24,922 nucleotides of DNA from contig JANBQS010000241.1 of NCBI GenBank assembly GCA_027577415.1, positions 1 through 24,922 of the forward strand. The letters run 5' to 3'. Both the position numbers and the translations under genes were made by a program. Below the pieces are notes generated by a model. It saw nothing but the letters and a program-made list of their open reading frames with translations, did no database searches and had not been told where the DNA came from. Source of the DNA: Coemansia sp. RSA 922. Lineage: Eukaryota; Kickxellomycota; Kickxellomycetes; Kickxellales; Kickxellaceae. How positions within the stretch are numbered: the first letter of the stretch is position 1; every line of letters starts with the position of its first letter. Shown here one piece after another: positions 15,346 to 23,919 of the stretch.

Positions 15346-17610
15346 ATGTCATTACTTATTCAGCCTCGACACGCATTTGAAGTCAAATCAGTAGCTACAG
15401 ACGATGATCATGAGCAGCGGCGCCAGATCGTCAGCGGGCGACACATGGTGGACGTTTCGCAGCCGCAGTTCACCTGGCGCGCTATTATCGTTGGCTTGCT
15501 ATTTGGTACAATCTTGTGTTTCTCGAATCTCTGGTTCGGCTTGCAAAGTGGCTGGATATCGATGATGAGTCTGCAATCGTCGCTCGTGGGCTTTGCCGTG
15601 TTCAAAGCGCTCGAGCATGTATTGGATGTCCCGTTTGGTCCGGCCGAAAACGTCGTTTTGCAGTCAACTGCAGTTGCCACTGCGACTATGCCGCTTGCTG
15701 GCGGCTTTGTTGGCATTCTGCCGGCACTGAAGCTATTGGAAGAAAGCGAATCTAATGGCGCGCGTACTGTGCTTAATTTTGGCCAGTTGTGTGCATGGGG
15801 ATTGGCGCTGACCTTCTTTGGCGTATTCTTTGCTATCCCCTTGCGTAGGCAAACGATTATTAAGGAGAAGCTTCGGTTCCCGTCTGGTACGGCTACTGCG
15901 CAGATGATTAGTGTGCTTCATAAACGGCCTGATCCGACATTAGTGGACGAGCAATTGCAAGCTGAAACTACTGCCACTGCGCTGAATGGCGTTACCCGTG
16001 ACCATGGTACCTTTGTTAGACGGCGAGGGATAGCGACTGCTGCCGACAATGCTTCGGATAATTCGCAGGAGGATACTGACGACGAGGTGCAGACGGACAA
16101 TATATCGGTTGATGACGTCAAATGGGTCACCAAGCTCCTCATCTTGTTTGTCTCGTTTACAATGTCGGGAGTGTATGCCTTGCTGGCTCATTTCTTTCCG
16201 ATAATTGCAGCGTTGCCCGTCTTTGGACGTCGTGCCTCTACTGTCTGGGCATGGAATCTGATGCCGTCGCTGAGCTATGCTGGACAGGGCATTATCATGG
16301 GGCTGCCTACTTGTATATGGATGCTTGTCGGATCCGTCGTCGGTTGGGGTATCCTGTCACCACTTGCTAAGAACGAAGGATGGGCGCCTGGCCCAGTTAC
16401 CGACTGGAAGACTGGTAGTCGTGGCTGGATTCTGTGGATATCGCTGGCTGTGATGATTGCCGAGAGCATTGTTTCCTTGGGTCTAGTTGGTACTAAGGAG
16501 CTGCTTCTGGCACTTGGACGCTTGCGCGTATTCTATGGTAAGCGCAAGACCAGCGGCAGCTTGCTATCGCAGCCACCAGAGGATGTCACGACGCCGAATA
16601 CGCTTGGACAGAGCGTGGATGGGGATACGAATGTTCCAAAGACTGTCCGGCTCGTGGCAGAGGAGGATTTAGACGAGGTTGACCCACGCTTTTTGGTTCC
16701 AGCTTGGGTTACGTGGGGCGGGCTTTTCGCATCCACCTTGCTGTGCATGGGCATTGTGAAGGCGCTGTTTGACATCCCTATGTACGATACGCTGATTGCT
16801 GTCGTGCTTGCTCTTCCGCTGGCTGTCTTGGGCGTGCGTGCACTGGGCGAGACCGATCTCAATCCAGTGTCAGGAATTGGCAAGGTATCGCAGGTAGTAT
16901 TTGCCGGAATCATGCCTGGCAATCTCGTCGGTAATCTAGTAGCTGGCGGTATTGCTGAGGCTGGTGCACAGCAGGCGGGCGACCTCATGCAGGACTTGAA
17001 GACGGGCCACTTGCTCAACGCCTCACCGCGCGCCCAGTTTGTTGCGCAAATGATCGGCAGCGTGTTTAGCGTGTTTGTCACTGCTGGCGCCTATCTTTTA
17101 TATAACAAGGTGTACCCGATTCCTGGACCGCAGTTTCCTGTCCCGACTGCTCAGGTGTGGCTGGATATGGCTCGTTTGGTCAATGGGCATCCGCTCCCTC
17201 CTCATGTCTGGCCGTTTATCGCTGCGTTTTCCATACTGTTTGCCTTGCTGCCTGCTGTTGCTGTTATTGTCAAGAACAGCGGCAAGGAGTATGTTGCCTT
17301 TGGTCCATGGACTGTTCGTACCTCTACGCTTTTACGCTGGTGGCCCAGTGGTATTGCCTTTGCGATTGGAATCTACAACACGCCCAACTTTACGCTGATG
17401 CGCGTGATTGGTGCATTGTCTACGGCTGTCGTTACCGAGGTCGTTGTCTCGCGTCACAAACACTCGGGCATCAGGTCTGGTGTATTGCGTGGCCATGATG
17501 AGAGTATTCTTCGCCGTAAGATTGCTATGCTGGCTATCATATTAGCGAGTGGATTCGTGCTAGGAGAGGGGACGTTTTCGTTCTTTATTCTCTTGTCACA
17601 AGCGTTTTAA
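15346..17610 (+). CDS. OPT-family (oligopeptide / yellow-stripe-like) membrane transporter
   Basis: A 754-residue polytopic protein of the OPT superfamily, proton-coupled carriers of small peptides or metal chelates. Family marks: NLWFGLQSGWISMM (61-74), ENVVLQSTAVATATMPLAGG (101-120), FPSGTATAQM (178-187), and the later segment NPVSGIGKVSQVVFAG. Many hydrophobic helices cover most of the length, with a hydrophilic acidic loop at about 195-258. By motifs it resembles the YSL-like fungal branch (yeast YGL114W type) rather than the Opt1/Isp4 glutathione-peptide branch; substrate unknown. The chosen ATG (15346-15348) has a poor context (T at -3). The next in-frame Met is residue 34. An upstream exon at about 14942-15083, joined to 15392, 15395 or 15401, is a competing model. 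Polyadenylation signal at 17620-17625. Confidence 0.92.
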   Translation: MSLLIQPRHAFEVKSVATDDDHEQRRQIVSGRHMVDVSQPQFTWRAIIVGLLFGTILCFSNLWFGLQSGWISMMSLQSSLVGFAVFKALEHVLDVPFGPAENVVLQSTAVATATMPLAGGFVGILPALKLLEESESNGARTVLNFGQLCAWGLALTFFGVFFAIPLRRQTIIKEKLRFPSGTATAQMISVLHKRPDPTLVDEQLQAETTATALNGVTRDHGTFVRRRGIATAADNASDNSQEDTDDEVQTDNISVDDVKWVTKLLILFVSFTMSGVYALLAHFFPIIAALPVFGRRASTVWAWNLMPSLSYAGQGIIMGLPTCIWMLVGSVVGWGILSPLAKNEGWAPGPVTDWKTGSRGWILWISLAVMIAESIVSLGLVGTKELLLALGRLRVFYGKRKTSGSLLSQPPEDVTTPNTLGQSVDGDTNVPKTVRLVAEEDLDEVDPRFLVPAWVTWGGLFASTLLCMGIVKALFDIPMYDTLIAVVLALPLAVLGVRALGETDLNPVSGIGKVSQVVFAGIMPGNLVGNLVAGGIAEAGAQQAGDLMQDLKTGHLLNASPRAQFVAQMIGSVFSVFVTAGAYLLYNKVYPIPGPQFPVPTAQVWLDMARLVNGHPLPPHVWPFIAAFSILFALLPAVAVIVKNSGKEYVAFGPWTVRTSTLLRWWPSGIAFAIGIYNTPNFTLMRVIGALSTAVVTEVVVSRHKHSGIRSGVLRGHDESILRRKIAMLAIILASGFVLGEGTFSFFILLSQAF

Positions 17611-17619
17611 GATGTGTTA

Positions 17620-17625
17620 AATAAA
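17620..17625 (+). terminator. Polyadenylation signal of the OPT gene
   Basis: AATAAA ten nt after the TAA at 17608-17610; very close to the stop, so the 3' UTR would be short. Confidence 0.45.
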
Positions 17626-17757
17626 GCTCCCCACTTCTAGCTTCCCAGACTCCTTGAATGATGATGATGGTTGAGTCGTTGTATTGGAACCCTGTATGGG
17701 CACGAACTGAGGTCGCTGACGCTAAAAACCTGTCTAGCGCCTTAACTTGGCTAATAA

Positions 17758-17774
17758 TAAATAAATAAATAAAT
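17758..17774. repeat. (TAAA)n microsatellite
   Basis: Four perfect TAAA units plus T, preceded by two TAA units (17752-17757). Confidence 0.8.
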
Positions 17775-18048
17775 TTGGGTAAGACAGGTGCACTTTTCTC
17801 CTGGGTCATTGGCCACATTCCAACATCAAGTGGTTTCCTCTTCTTTTTTTTCATGGGGGGGAAGGGCTGAGCGACAGTCAAAGTGAACAATTTCTTTGTA
17901 GTAAGAAGAACACATGGCAAGTTAAAGTCTCGGGTCAAACTGCTCTTGATTGGGAAGGCTTGGGGAAGCACGCTTGCTATGGATCGGCTTGGTCAGAGAA
18001 CATGTCTAATTTTCTTATTTTTGCTGTATTTCCTAAAATTTATGTTGC

Positions 18049-18054
18049 TTTATT
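18049..18054 (-). terminator. Polyadenylation signal of the small gene at 18160-18453
   Basis: Minus-strand AATAAA about 106 nt beyond the stop codon. Confidence 0.4.
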
Positions 18055-18159
18055 TAAAACGTCTTCAAATAATAAAAATTAATAATATGATAGAGAACTG
18101 AATCTTGGTAAAGAGAATGAGCTTGGGCTTGTCACGAACTAACTCTCAATATCCTTCGA

Positions 18160-18453
18160 TTATTTCGACTTGGGTTTTATATAAAAGTGGTACTTGCCAT
18201 CATTACTTGTCGTAAGAGATGTTAATATCTCGTGGTCACCTATAATTTTAGCTGATGGGTCATCCCTATATTCTTGCAGTTGGTATTCATGTAGCTGGTC
18301 AATTGAATCACAGCCACTTATAAACCGGAGGAAGAGACAGCTCGAATTCTTTCTTATAGTGCTCCAACGTGCTGGATCACCCTGATTGATAGTCAAGAAA
18401 ATCCTGCGGTCATGATCAGAGGAGTGGAAGACAAGTTCGTTGGAAGTGCTCAT
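18160..18453 (-). CDS. Small orphan protein (97 residues)
   Basis: The frame is open for 202 codons, but the part upstream of 18453 overlaps a TATA box and has no coding character. I start at ATG 18451-18453 (MSTSNELVFHSS). I do not recognise the protein. It reads as a compact alpha/beta domain: strand LVFHSS, strand IFLTINQG, a Cys-containing middle, EYQLQEYRDD, and a final strand YHFYIKPK. EYRDD...GDHEIL is faintly like a PB1 or other ubiquitin-like fold, an unproven impression. Its first 25 residues also resemble the start of paralogue B (MSxN...F.F...LTxN), too weak to call homology. A TATA box lies about 90 bp upstream, as in genes A and B, and an AATAAA follows downstream, which supports a real transcript. 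It is divergent from the NARG2-like gene. Confidence 0.5.
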   Translation of the reverse strand: MSTSNELVFHSSDHDRRIFLTINQGDPARWSTIRKNSSCLFLRFISGCDSIDQLHEYQLQEYRDDPSAKIIGDHEILTSLTTSNDGKYHFYIKPKSK

Positions 18454-18541
18454 GGTTTGGGAACTAAAAAGATAAATAGGGGAGTGTTTGGGCAAGATGG
18501 TAAAACAAAAAAAAAAGTGTGGAGCTGAGCGAGAGCTTGTG

Positions 18542-18550
18542 TTTTTATAA
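18542..18550 (-). promoter_or_regulatory. TATA box of the small orphan gene
   Basis: Minus-strand TTATAAAAA about 90-97 bp upstream of its ATG, preceded by GC-rich CCCGGCCTCCC. Confidence 0.55.
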
Positions 18551-18773
18551 CAGGGAGGCCGGGCATTTTTGCAAAATGTCTCGATGACTGCCAATACGCC
18601 TGCAATCATCGCCGAGAGTGAGCAATGGTCACGCACAGTGACGGCTAGGATATTAGGCTCCAGACGCGATGATTGCGCCGGTAAGGAAGTCATGTGCATG
18701 CACTGACTGGGGCGAATTGATCCTGATCGCTGGATCATATTTTGGTAATGAAGTTTGATCCCCAGCAAAGTTG

Positions 18774-18782
18774 TATATAAAA
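18774..18782 (+). promoter_or_regulatory. TATA box of the NARG2-like gene
   Basis: TATATAAAA 66 bp before the ATG at 18848, followed by a pyrimidine-rich leader. Confidence 0.55.
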
Positions 18783-18847
18783 TTCAACTTTGGCCAAACT
18801 TTTTTTCAATTGAACTATTTCTTTTTTCTTCTTCTTTGCCGAGCATA

Positions 18848-21766
18848 ATGGACTTGTGTACTCGCCGACCTTCGGAGGATCCAGAGGAGCAGCGGTTTAC
18901 AGCAGAAGACACTGAGGCAAATGAGACAGCTTTGAACGAGCAAATGCAACCACAAGCATATACCAATCCTACCTTTTCAATAACCGAGGAGCGGTTAAGT
19001 GATGCTGGTACTAGTGGAGCTGGGCCTATTACTAGCGGAGACATGGACGTGGATAGCGACGGTGGCAACGGCAACGAGAGCATGGAGGGCGAGGATATGG
19101 ACGACGTGCCTGATGGGTTCATAGGAGACTTTGAGGAGATCGACGAAGACGAGGAAGTGGAGCGGTTTATATCTCTGAATCTGACACCAGCAACTTCAAC
19201 ACACCAGTCGCCGACAGCATTACGACCACATACAGACAAGCAGGGTATGGCTGAGATGCGGGCGGAAGAAAGCAGTGAAGACGAGGACGACAATTTTGAG
19301 TCTATCACTGAACGCGAGTCAGGTCGTCTGGCAAGCGTACCGATAGAAGCAGAGACAACAGACGCACAGCCCGCGGTTGTTAATTCTAGCGTAGCTTCAA
19401 AGGCTGCGCCTGATAACGGGCTGTTCTCAAAGGTGTCGGTTGCTCATATGCGACGGCTACGGACATTGCAGGATGGGTTTCGCGAAAAGCATGTTCCCAA
19501 ACTGGCAGACGAACTGCTATTTTTTAAACCCGACGTGTATAAGCGGTATACGGTCCTAGCCAAACCAGCGGATCATGTTGCAGATGTCGTAGCAGCAACA
19601 GCCCCCACATTGTCTGAGGCTCAGGCACCTCAACCTCCTACAGCGCCCGAGTCTCTGGCGCCTCCACTCACACAGCAAAAGCGGTCTTCGCTGCGAACTG
19701 GTGGCGATATGCCTGCTCCATCGGTTGAACAATCTAGTGCGGCTGTCAACGGCACAGCTGCGGCAGCTACTCGAGTGGCAGAGACCGATAATGGAGTAGC
19801 CGGTGATAGCGAGCCGATGGCGGTCGATCTTCCAGTATCAGCGCGGACGAGGCATGCTACGAGTGGTATTGAAGAAAACGACGTCGTTGGAGCCATTTTG
19901 GGTGTGATGGGCTCACCTAAATCGCGGGTTAGCAACGCTCAGGTGCAGACGTCGTCAGCTCCGGCGCCTGCGGCACCCAAAGCAGCAGCTGTACCAGCCA
20001 TTCCACAAGATATCCCAAATGACATGCTGGTGGCGATGATGGCGATTGAGGGCGTCAACAACGCTGAGGTGGCCAGCAAACTAACGGCGGCGCGCAATAA
20101 TGCCGAGAGTGCTCCTAACAAGGACGTTGCGGCTCGGTTGCCCAAGGGATACGGCGGACCGTTTTCCCAATTGACAACGGCCGAGCACAGGCAGTTTCTG
20201 GAGCTCGCACAGCGTATGAAGACCGGTGCGGCGCTCGGCACCAGGGAAAACGCAGACTACCAGCGACTAAAGCCAAAGGTAGAGTCTGAGCAGCAGGCGT
20301 TCCGCTTGCAAGCGCGCGAAAAGGCGATACCGTTGCTCAGAAATATCAGCGAGTCTGTAAACGAGGCGGCTCTTGGCGAGCTGGCCGGTATTGGCGCCGA
20401 GGCGCTCAAAAGCTATCCGCCAGTTTACGTGCCAGTCCGAGCGACTGCTATTCGAGCGAGTTCGGCGGGCTATGTCCCGCTGGTTTACAAGGACACGTTG
20501 CTACAGCGTGGCTCGTGCTACCTTGCTGAAATGCCAGCGATAAGTGAGAAGAAGGCCGGCGTGGCGGTTCTTGGCGAGAGCAAGAGCGGCGAGCAAAGAT
20601 CGCTGGTTATGTCGCGCGACCCGGTCGCTATGGACTTGGCGGGGCGGACGGGCGCAGATGTAGCTATCTCGGCCAGCGCTCTCGTTGCGCTGCTTACGCT
20701 GCCACAGTCGTATAACCACGAGGTTGTTATCCCGTTCAGGGTTGTAGAGTCTGCTGGCGCACAGGAGAACGATCCTTCGGATGGCGCCGGCAAGGACGCG
20801 CAGCCGCGCCGAATGGTAGTAGTTGACAAGCCGCTGATGCCTTCACACGCAGCGACGCCGCGCAAGCTCAACCAGATGCACTACGAGATGGCGGTGAGGA
20901 GGCAGCTGGTCAACAGGAGCCGGCCACTCGAGCTGGCTGGCGGATCTCTGGCCAAGGCGCCGGGAATGGCAGTCCAAGCAGCAGAGCAGGACAACGCCAA
21001 TTATACGCTGTGGGAGTTTGGCGACCTGCGAGTGCTTATTCGCTACAGTGTGCATGGGTTTGCGCCCAAGGAGGCGCCATCAACCGCCACGACTACGGTG
21101 ACGCTGGAGACAAAACTGGAGTATCAGCTGGGGAGCAGCTCGGCCGAGGCAGCCATGACTTCGGCAGGCGGTGATGCGTATGAGGACGTCAGCGAGAGCG
21201 AGCGGTTGGCGTGGTGGCTGGGCAGCTATATACGCGGCAGCCCGTCGGAGGTGTGGGTGGCTCATGTCGATGTGCACCGGTCTGCGATTACGCGCATGTC
21301 GCGGCGCACCTGTGGCGACTTGTACTCGGGTGACTCTGCTGGCGGCCAGCCCTCGACGCGCGGCGTGGTTGGTGTGCTCCAAGACCTGCTGCGCCTGAAT
21401 GCCGGGCAATACATGCTTGTGCACCGCCGCCGTACCTGGGACGCCACTATCTACCGCGCCCTGGATGAGAGCGAAGCCCAGGCTCCACCACAGCGTGCCA
21501 GCGAGGCTGTCATGAGCTTGGCAGCCGAGCTCAAGCCCACGCTTGTCCCCGATCTCTCGCAGCTTGGAGTCGAGGGCGACTATGTCCAGGCTGCCTGGGC
21601 TGGAGTGCCCGCTCAGATCCCCTACACCTACGCGCCCGCTGACCTGAGCGCCTTTGTCAACTCCTCTCAGCCCAAGTGGAAGCCAAAGGGCGCAGCCGCC
21701 GCCATCAGTCCGTCGGCGGCTCGCAAGCGTAGGCGTGCTGCTGCCAAGCTCAGTAAAAAGGCATGA
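18848..21766 (+). CDS. NARG2/ICE2-like protein (little elongation complex subunit 2 type)
   Basis: A 972-residue protein; the frame extends upstream to a TTG at 18755, but the first ATG is 18848. The N-terminal half is acidic and low-complexity (acidic run about 80-105; Ala/Pro-rich 250-390). A conserved-looking helix is at about 196-236 (SVAHMRRLRTLQDG...). The C-terminal region (about 655-875) fits the NARG2 C-terminal domain: KPLMPSH...RKLNQMHYEMAVRRQL, YTLWEFGDLRVLIRYSV (719-735), KLEYQLG (756-762), WVAHVDVHRS (803-812), then GQYMLVHRRRTWDATIYRA (853-871). It ends with a basic KRRRAAAKLSKKA, a probable nuclear signal. In animals ICE2/NARG2 is part of the little elongation complex, which serves RNA polymerase II transcription of snRNA genes. 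That role here is inference from the domain alone; the match is by eye and the N-terminal half has no assigned relative. Confidence 0.65.
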   Translation: MDLCTRRPSEDPEEQRFTAEDTEANETALNEQMQPQAYTNPTFSITEERLSDAGTSGAGPITSGDMDVDSDGGNGNESMEGEDMDDVPDGFIGDFEEIDEDEEVERFISLNLTPATSTHQSPTALRPHTDKQGMAEMRAEESSEDEDDNFESITERESGRLASVPIEAETTDAQPAVVNSSVASKAAPDNGLFSKVSVAHMRRLRTLQDGFREKHVPKLADELLFFKPDVYKRYTVLAKPADHVADVVAATAPTLSEAQAPQPPTAPESLAPPLTQQKRSSLRTGGDMPAPSVEQSSAAVNGTAAAATRVAETDNGVAGDSEPMAVDLPVSARTRHATSGIEENDVVGAILGVMGSPKSRVSNAQVQTSSAPAPAAPKAAAVPAIPQDIPNDMLVAMMAIEGVNNAEVASKLTAARNNAESAPNKDVAARLPKGYGGPFSQLTTAEHRQFLELAQRMKTGAALGTRENADYQRLKPKVESEQQAFRLQAREKAIPLLRNISESVNEAALGELAGIGAEALKSYPPVYVPVRATAIRASSAGYVPLVYKDTLLQRGSCYLAEMPAISEKKAGVAVLGESKSGEQRSLVMSRDPVAMDLAGRTGADVAISASALVALLTLPQSYNHEVVIPFRVVESAGAQENDPSDGAGKDAQPRRMVVVDKPLMPSHAATPRKLNQMHYEMAVRRQLVNRSRPLELAGGSLAKAPGMAVQAAEQDNANYTLWEFGDLRVLIRYSVHGFAPKEAPSTATTTVTLETKLEYQLGSSSAEAAMTSAGGDAYEDVSESERLAWWLGSYIRGSPSEVWVAHVDVHRSAITRMSRRTCGDLYSGDSAGGQPSTRGVVGVLQDLLRLNAGQYMLVHRRRTWDATIYRALDESEAQAPPQRASEAVMSLAAELKPTLVPDLSQLGVEGDYVQAAWAGVPAQIPYTYAPADLSAFVNSSQPKWKPKGAAAAISPSAARKRRRAAAKLSKKA

Positions 21767-21900
21767 TCATCACCTATCGTCGTCATCACCTCTCTTTTTC
21801 TCTCTCTCTACTTTGAGTATTCCTTTTTTTTCTCAATCTTGCATTCATTCTTTCACATTACGTGGTGTATTCCTCTTTTTTTTTTAAAGTCGTTTTTAAA

Positions 21901-22635
21901 ATGCTGATTGTCGGACTGACTGGCGGAATCGCTACAGGCAAAAGCACAGCGAGCCAAGCATTCAGGGCGCGAGGCGTGCCAGTAATTGACGCGGACGTCA
22001 TTGCCCACCAGATAATGGAACCAGGCGAAGTATCTTACAACCTGATACTGCAGCAGTTTGGCGAAGACGTACTGCAAAAGGACACCAAGGCCATTGACCG
22101 TGGCAAGTTGGGCAGCATCGTATTTAACGACTCTGATAAGCGCCAAACACTGAACCGATGCACACACCCCTATGTCCGCCGTCGTATCTTGTACCAGCTA
22201 CTTGGATGCTATCTCAGGGGATACCCTATGTGTGTGCTGGATGTCCCGCTGCTGTACGAGTCGGGAATGGACAAAATGTGCGGCAAGGTCGTTGTGGTTT
22301 CTTGTACTGGTGAGCGTCAGATCGTGAGACTGATGGATCGCAATGGATTCTCTAGGGAGGAGGCCGAGGCTCGTGTTAAATCTCAGATGCCTATCGAGGA
22401 GAAGGAGCGGCGAGCTGCAAGAGTACTGGATAACAATAAGGGACTTGCTGAGTTGGAGCGCCAGGTCGATGATCTCGTGGAAAAGTGGACGCCTTCGTTG
22501 TTCAGGACTTGGGGCGCCCTGTTGGCTCCTGTAGGTATCGTTGTCAGCTTGCCGTTTGCTCGCTTGTCTACTTTGGGATTCGGTACGCTGTGTACATGTG
22601 CGGCTTGGATTGCTGGTAGCCTCTTTATAAACTGA
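21901..22635 (+). CDS. CAB5: Dephospho-CoA kinase with C-terminal membrane tail
   Basis: A 244-residue enzyme for the last step of coenzyme A synthesis: ATP phosphorylates the 3'-OH of the dephospho-CoA ribose. The frame extends to a GTG at 21862, but ATG 21901 gives the normal start MLIVGLTGGIATGKS, with Walker A at 8-15. DADVIAH (31-37), THP (88-90) and LDVPLLYE (113-120) are family marks; the lid region QMPIEEKERRA is at 162-172. The tail beyond about 200 is hydrophobic (two segments, about 205-220 and 223-243) and is not part of the bacterial CoaE core. Human DCAKD also has a hydrophobic end, suggesting attachment to a mitochondrial or other membrane. It lies 134 bp after the NARG2-like gene on the same strand and 39 bp from the convergent GYP1 stop. 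Confidence 0.95.
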   Translation: MLIVGLTGGIATGKSTASQAFRARGVPVIDADVIAHQIMEPGEVSYNLILQQFGEDVLQKDTKAIDRGKLGSIVFNDSDKRQTLNRCTHPYVRRRILYQLLGCYLRGYPMCVLDVPLLYESGMDKMCGKVVVVSCTGERQIVRLMDRNGFSREEAEARVKSQMPIEEKERRAARVLDNNKGLAELERQVDDLVEKWTPSLFRTWGALLAPVGIVVSLPFARLSTLGFGTLCTCAAWIAGSLFIN

Positions 22636-22642
22636 ATCTCTT

Positions 22643-22652
22643 TTTATTTATT
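22643..22652 (-). terminator. Polyadenylation signals of GYP1
   Basis: Overlapping minus-strand AATAAA hexamers 22-32 nt after the GYP1 stop and only 8 nt beyond the CAB5 stop on the other strand, so the two 3' UTRs must overlap. Confidence 0.5.
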
Positions 22653-22674
22653 AAACTAATGTACACTTGAAATA

Positions 22675-23919
22675 TTATCGTTTTTGCCCTGCTGCGGAAT
22701 AGTGGTTGGGAGAATTGTGGTAGAGACACTTGTACATATAAGCTTCGGATAATAGCAACTCGACGTCCTTGGCGGTCCATGACTCTGTGGGAGGCCTTTG
22801 TAGCAGGAGTAGGATCTTTTGAAAGTCTAGCTGTTGGATCTGTTTACTCCATTTGAGCAGAAACGCAGCACAAACGTAGATGTGAAAGCTTGAGAAGCCG
22901 TCTGGTTCAGCCAGATACGTGTCCCACATGCGAATAGTGCTGGCGAGACTGACTTCGCGCATCAGCAGGCAGTTGATCCAACGAAATGCGAACTGAATAA
23001 ACTCGACTCCCTCAGAGTCTAGGTGAGCGGCCAAGGGCGCATCGATTCGAGATACCAGGTCTTTCATCTTGATTAACTGGCGCTGAATACCCGGCTGTGC
23101 ATGTGTGTAGTTGTCCTGGATGCCGTCTAGCAGTTTAGTCAGACACCAGAAGCTGTCTGCCTCTACGGTATCCATGACCGAGTCATCTAACGAGTCTATT
23201 TCATGGCTGTGTGTGGCGAGGAACACAAAGTAAAAGGGCGTCAGCAAGTCGTTTATACCCTGCACATAGCCGCTGGCTGGATGGCGGACGGCCCAACAGT
23301 AGAGTACGCGCTCGAGACTGCGCTGGATCCGGGGGCTCTGGAATAGGGGCGAGCCTGGGGTGGTACGTGGTACGTCAATGCGGATCTGGTGCCACAAAGA
23401 GCGGTCGAGTGCGTCTTCGCCCCGGGAGAACGTCTGACGTACCCAGTCCTTGTACTCACGACGTTTGCGCGAGATTGTTTGGGACCTCCGACTTGCGTTC
23501 AGCGGGAAATAGCCCATGAGTAGGCACCACGCTGTGCTGCGCTGGCTGCTGGGAATTCCCTTCCAGCTCTGCTTCTGGAGCTCCTCGATGTCTACGTTGG
23601 CTGATGTCAGGAGTGTGTGGAATTTGAGCTCTAGTGCGTCTGTTGGTGCGACGTCTTTGTGTTCGACGGGAGTTGCCTCATCAAAGGAACTGGTGCTCGT
23701 CAAGGTCAGTGGCTCTAGGCCCTCGTCCTGGAGAATGGGCTTGGGCGACTCTGAGCGCGTGGCGGGTGCTGCTGGTTTGGGCTCGGTAGGCGTCTGGGCG
23801 GTGGTCTCGCTGGTGGTCTCGCCGCTGTACACGATTTCTATCGTCGATGGAACAAAAGTAGGCGTACGCTTCCAAAATGTCGACGTGGTGCCGTATGCTG
23901 CCCGTGTATTAGAACTCAT
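22675..23919 (-). CDS. GYP1: TBC-domain Rab GTPase-activating protein (Gyp1/TBC1D22 type)
   Basis: A 414-residue Rab GAP that speeds GTP hydrolysis on Rab proteins; yeast Gyp1 acts on Ypt1 at the Golgi. The frame is open further upstream (ATG at 24018), but that part is Phe/Ile-rich translated poly-A/T promoter DNA; ATG 23917-23919 (MSSNTRAAYG) is preferred. The first 95 residues are Ser/Thr/Pro-rich. The TBC domain runs about 117-400. Both catalytic fingers are present: the Arg finger in IDVPRT (181-186, R185) and the Gln finger in YVQG (218-221, Q220). RHPASGYVQGINDLLTPF (212-229) is the Gyp1/TBC1D22 signature. RMWDTYL (330-336) is the usual C-terminal TBC landmark. It is convergent with CAB5 and divergent from EMC4 (166 bp). 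Whether it acts on the Rab5 encoded in this window cannot be told from sequence. Confidence 0.93.
   Translation of the reverse strand: MSSNTRAAYGTTSTFWKRTPTFVPSTIEIVYSGETTSETTAQTPTEPKPAAPATRSESPKPILQDEGLEPLTLTSTSSFDEATPVEHKDVAPTDALELKFHTLLTSANVDIEELQKQSWKGIPSSQRSTAWCLLMGYFPLNASRRSQTISRKRREYKDWVRQTFSRGEDALDRSLWHQIRIDVPRTTPGSPLFQSPRIQRSLERVLYCWAVRHPASGYVQGINDLLTPFYFVFLATHSHEIDSLDDSVMDTVEADSFWCLTKLLDGIQDNYTHAQPGIQRQLIKMKDLVSRIDAPLAAHLDSEGVEFIQFAFRWINCLLMREVSLASTIRMWDTYLAEPDGFSSFHIYVCAAFLLKWSKQIQQLDFQKILLLLQRPPTESWTAKDVELLLSEAYMYKCLYHNSPNHYSAAGQKR

Larger units (their letters stand above)
17611..18159. other. Intergenic between convergent genes, no gene seen
   Basis: Holds the OPT polyadenylation signal, a TAAA microsatellite (17758-17774), A/T-rich sequence from about 18001 to 18100, and a minus-strand AATAAA (18049-18054) for the small gene at 18160-18453. 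A 128-codon minus frame across it has no coding character. Confidence 0.5.
18454..18847. promoter_or_regulatory. Divergent promoter region with two TATA boxes
   Basis: 394 bp between the orphan gene (minus) and the NARG2-like gene (plus), with one TATA box facing each way (18542-18550 minus, 18774-18782 plus). An inverted repeat TGATCC-N8-GGATCA (18718-18737) lies before the plus TATA box. Confidence 0.5.

Noticed and set aside
17655..17722. C/D-box snoRNA-like arrangement (ATGATGA followed by CTGA)
   Set aside because: No terminal stem pairs the flanks of the two boxes, and such short motifs are common by chance.
17585..17971. 128-codon minus-strand ORF between the OPT gene and the orphan gene
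   Set aside because: It crosses the microsatellite and the OPT stop region, is low-complexity in places, and has no recognisable motif or promoter.
18454..18768. 105-residue N-terminal extension of the orphan protein
   Set aside because: It overlaps the TATA box and lacks coding character; the ATG at 18453 is better placed relative to the TATA box.
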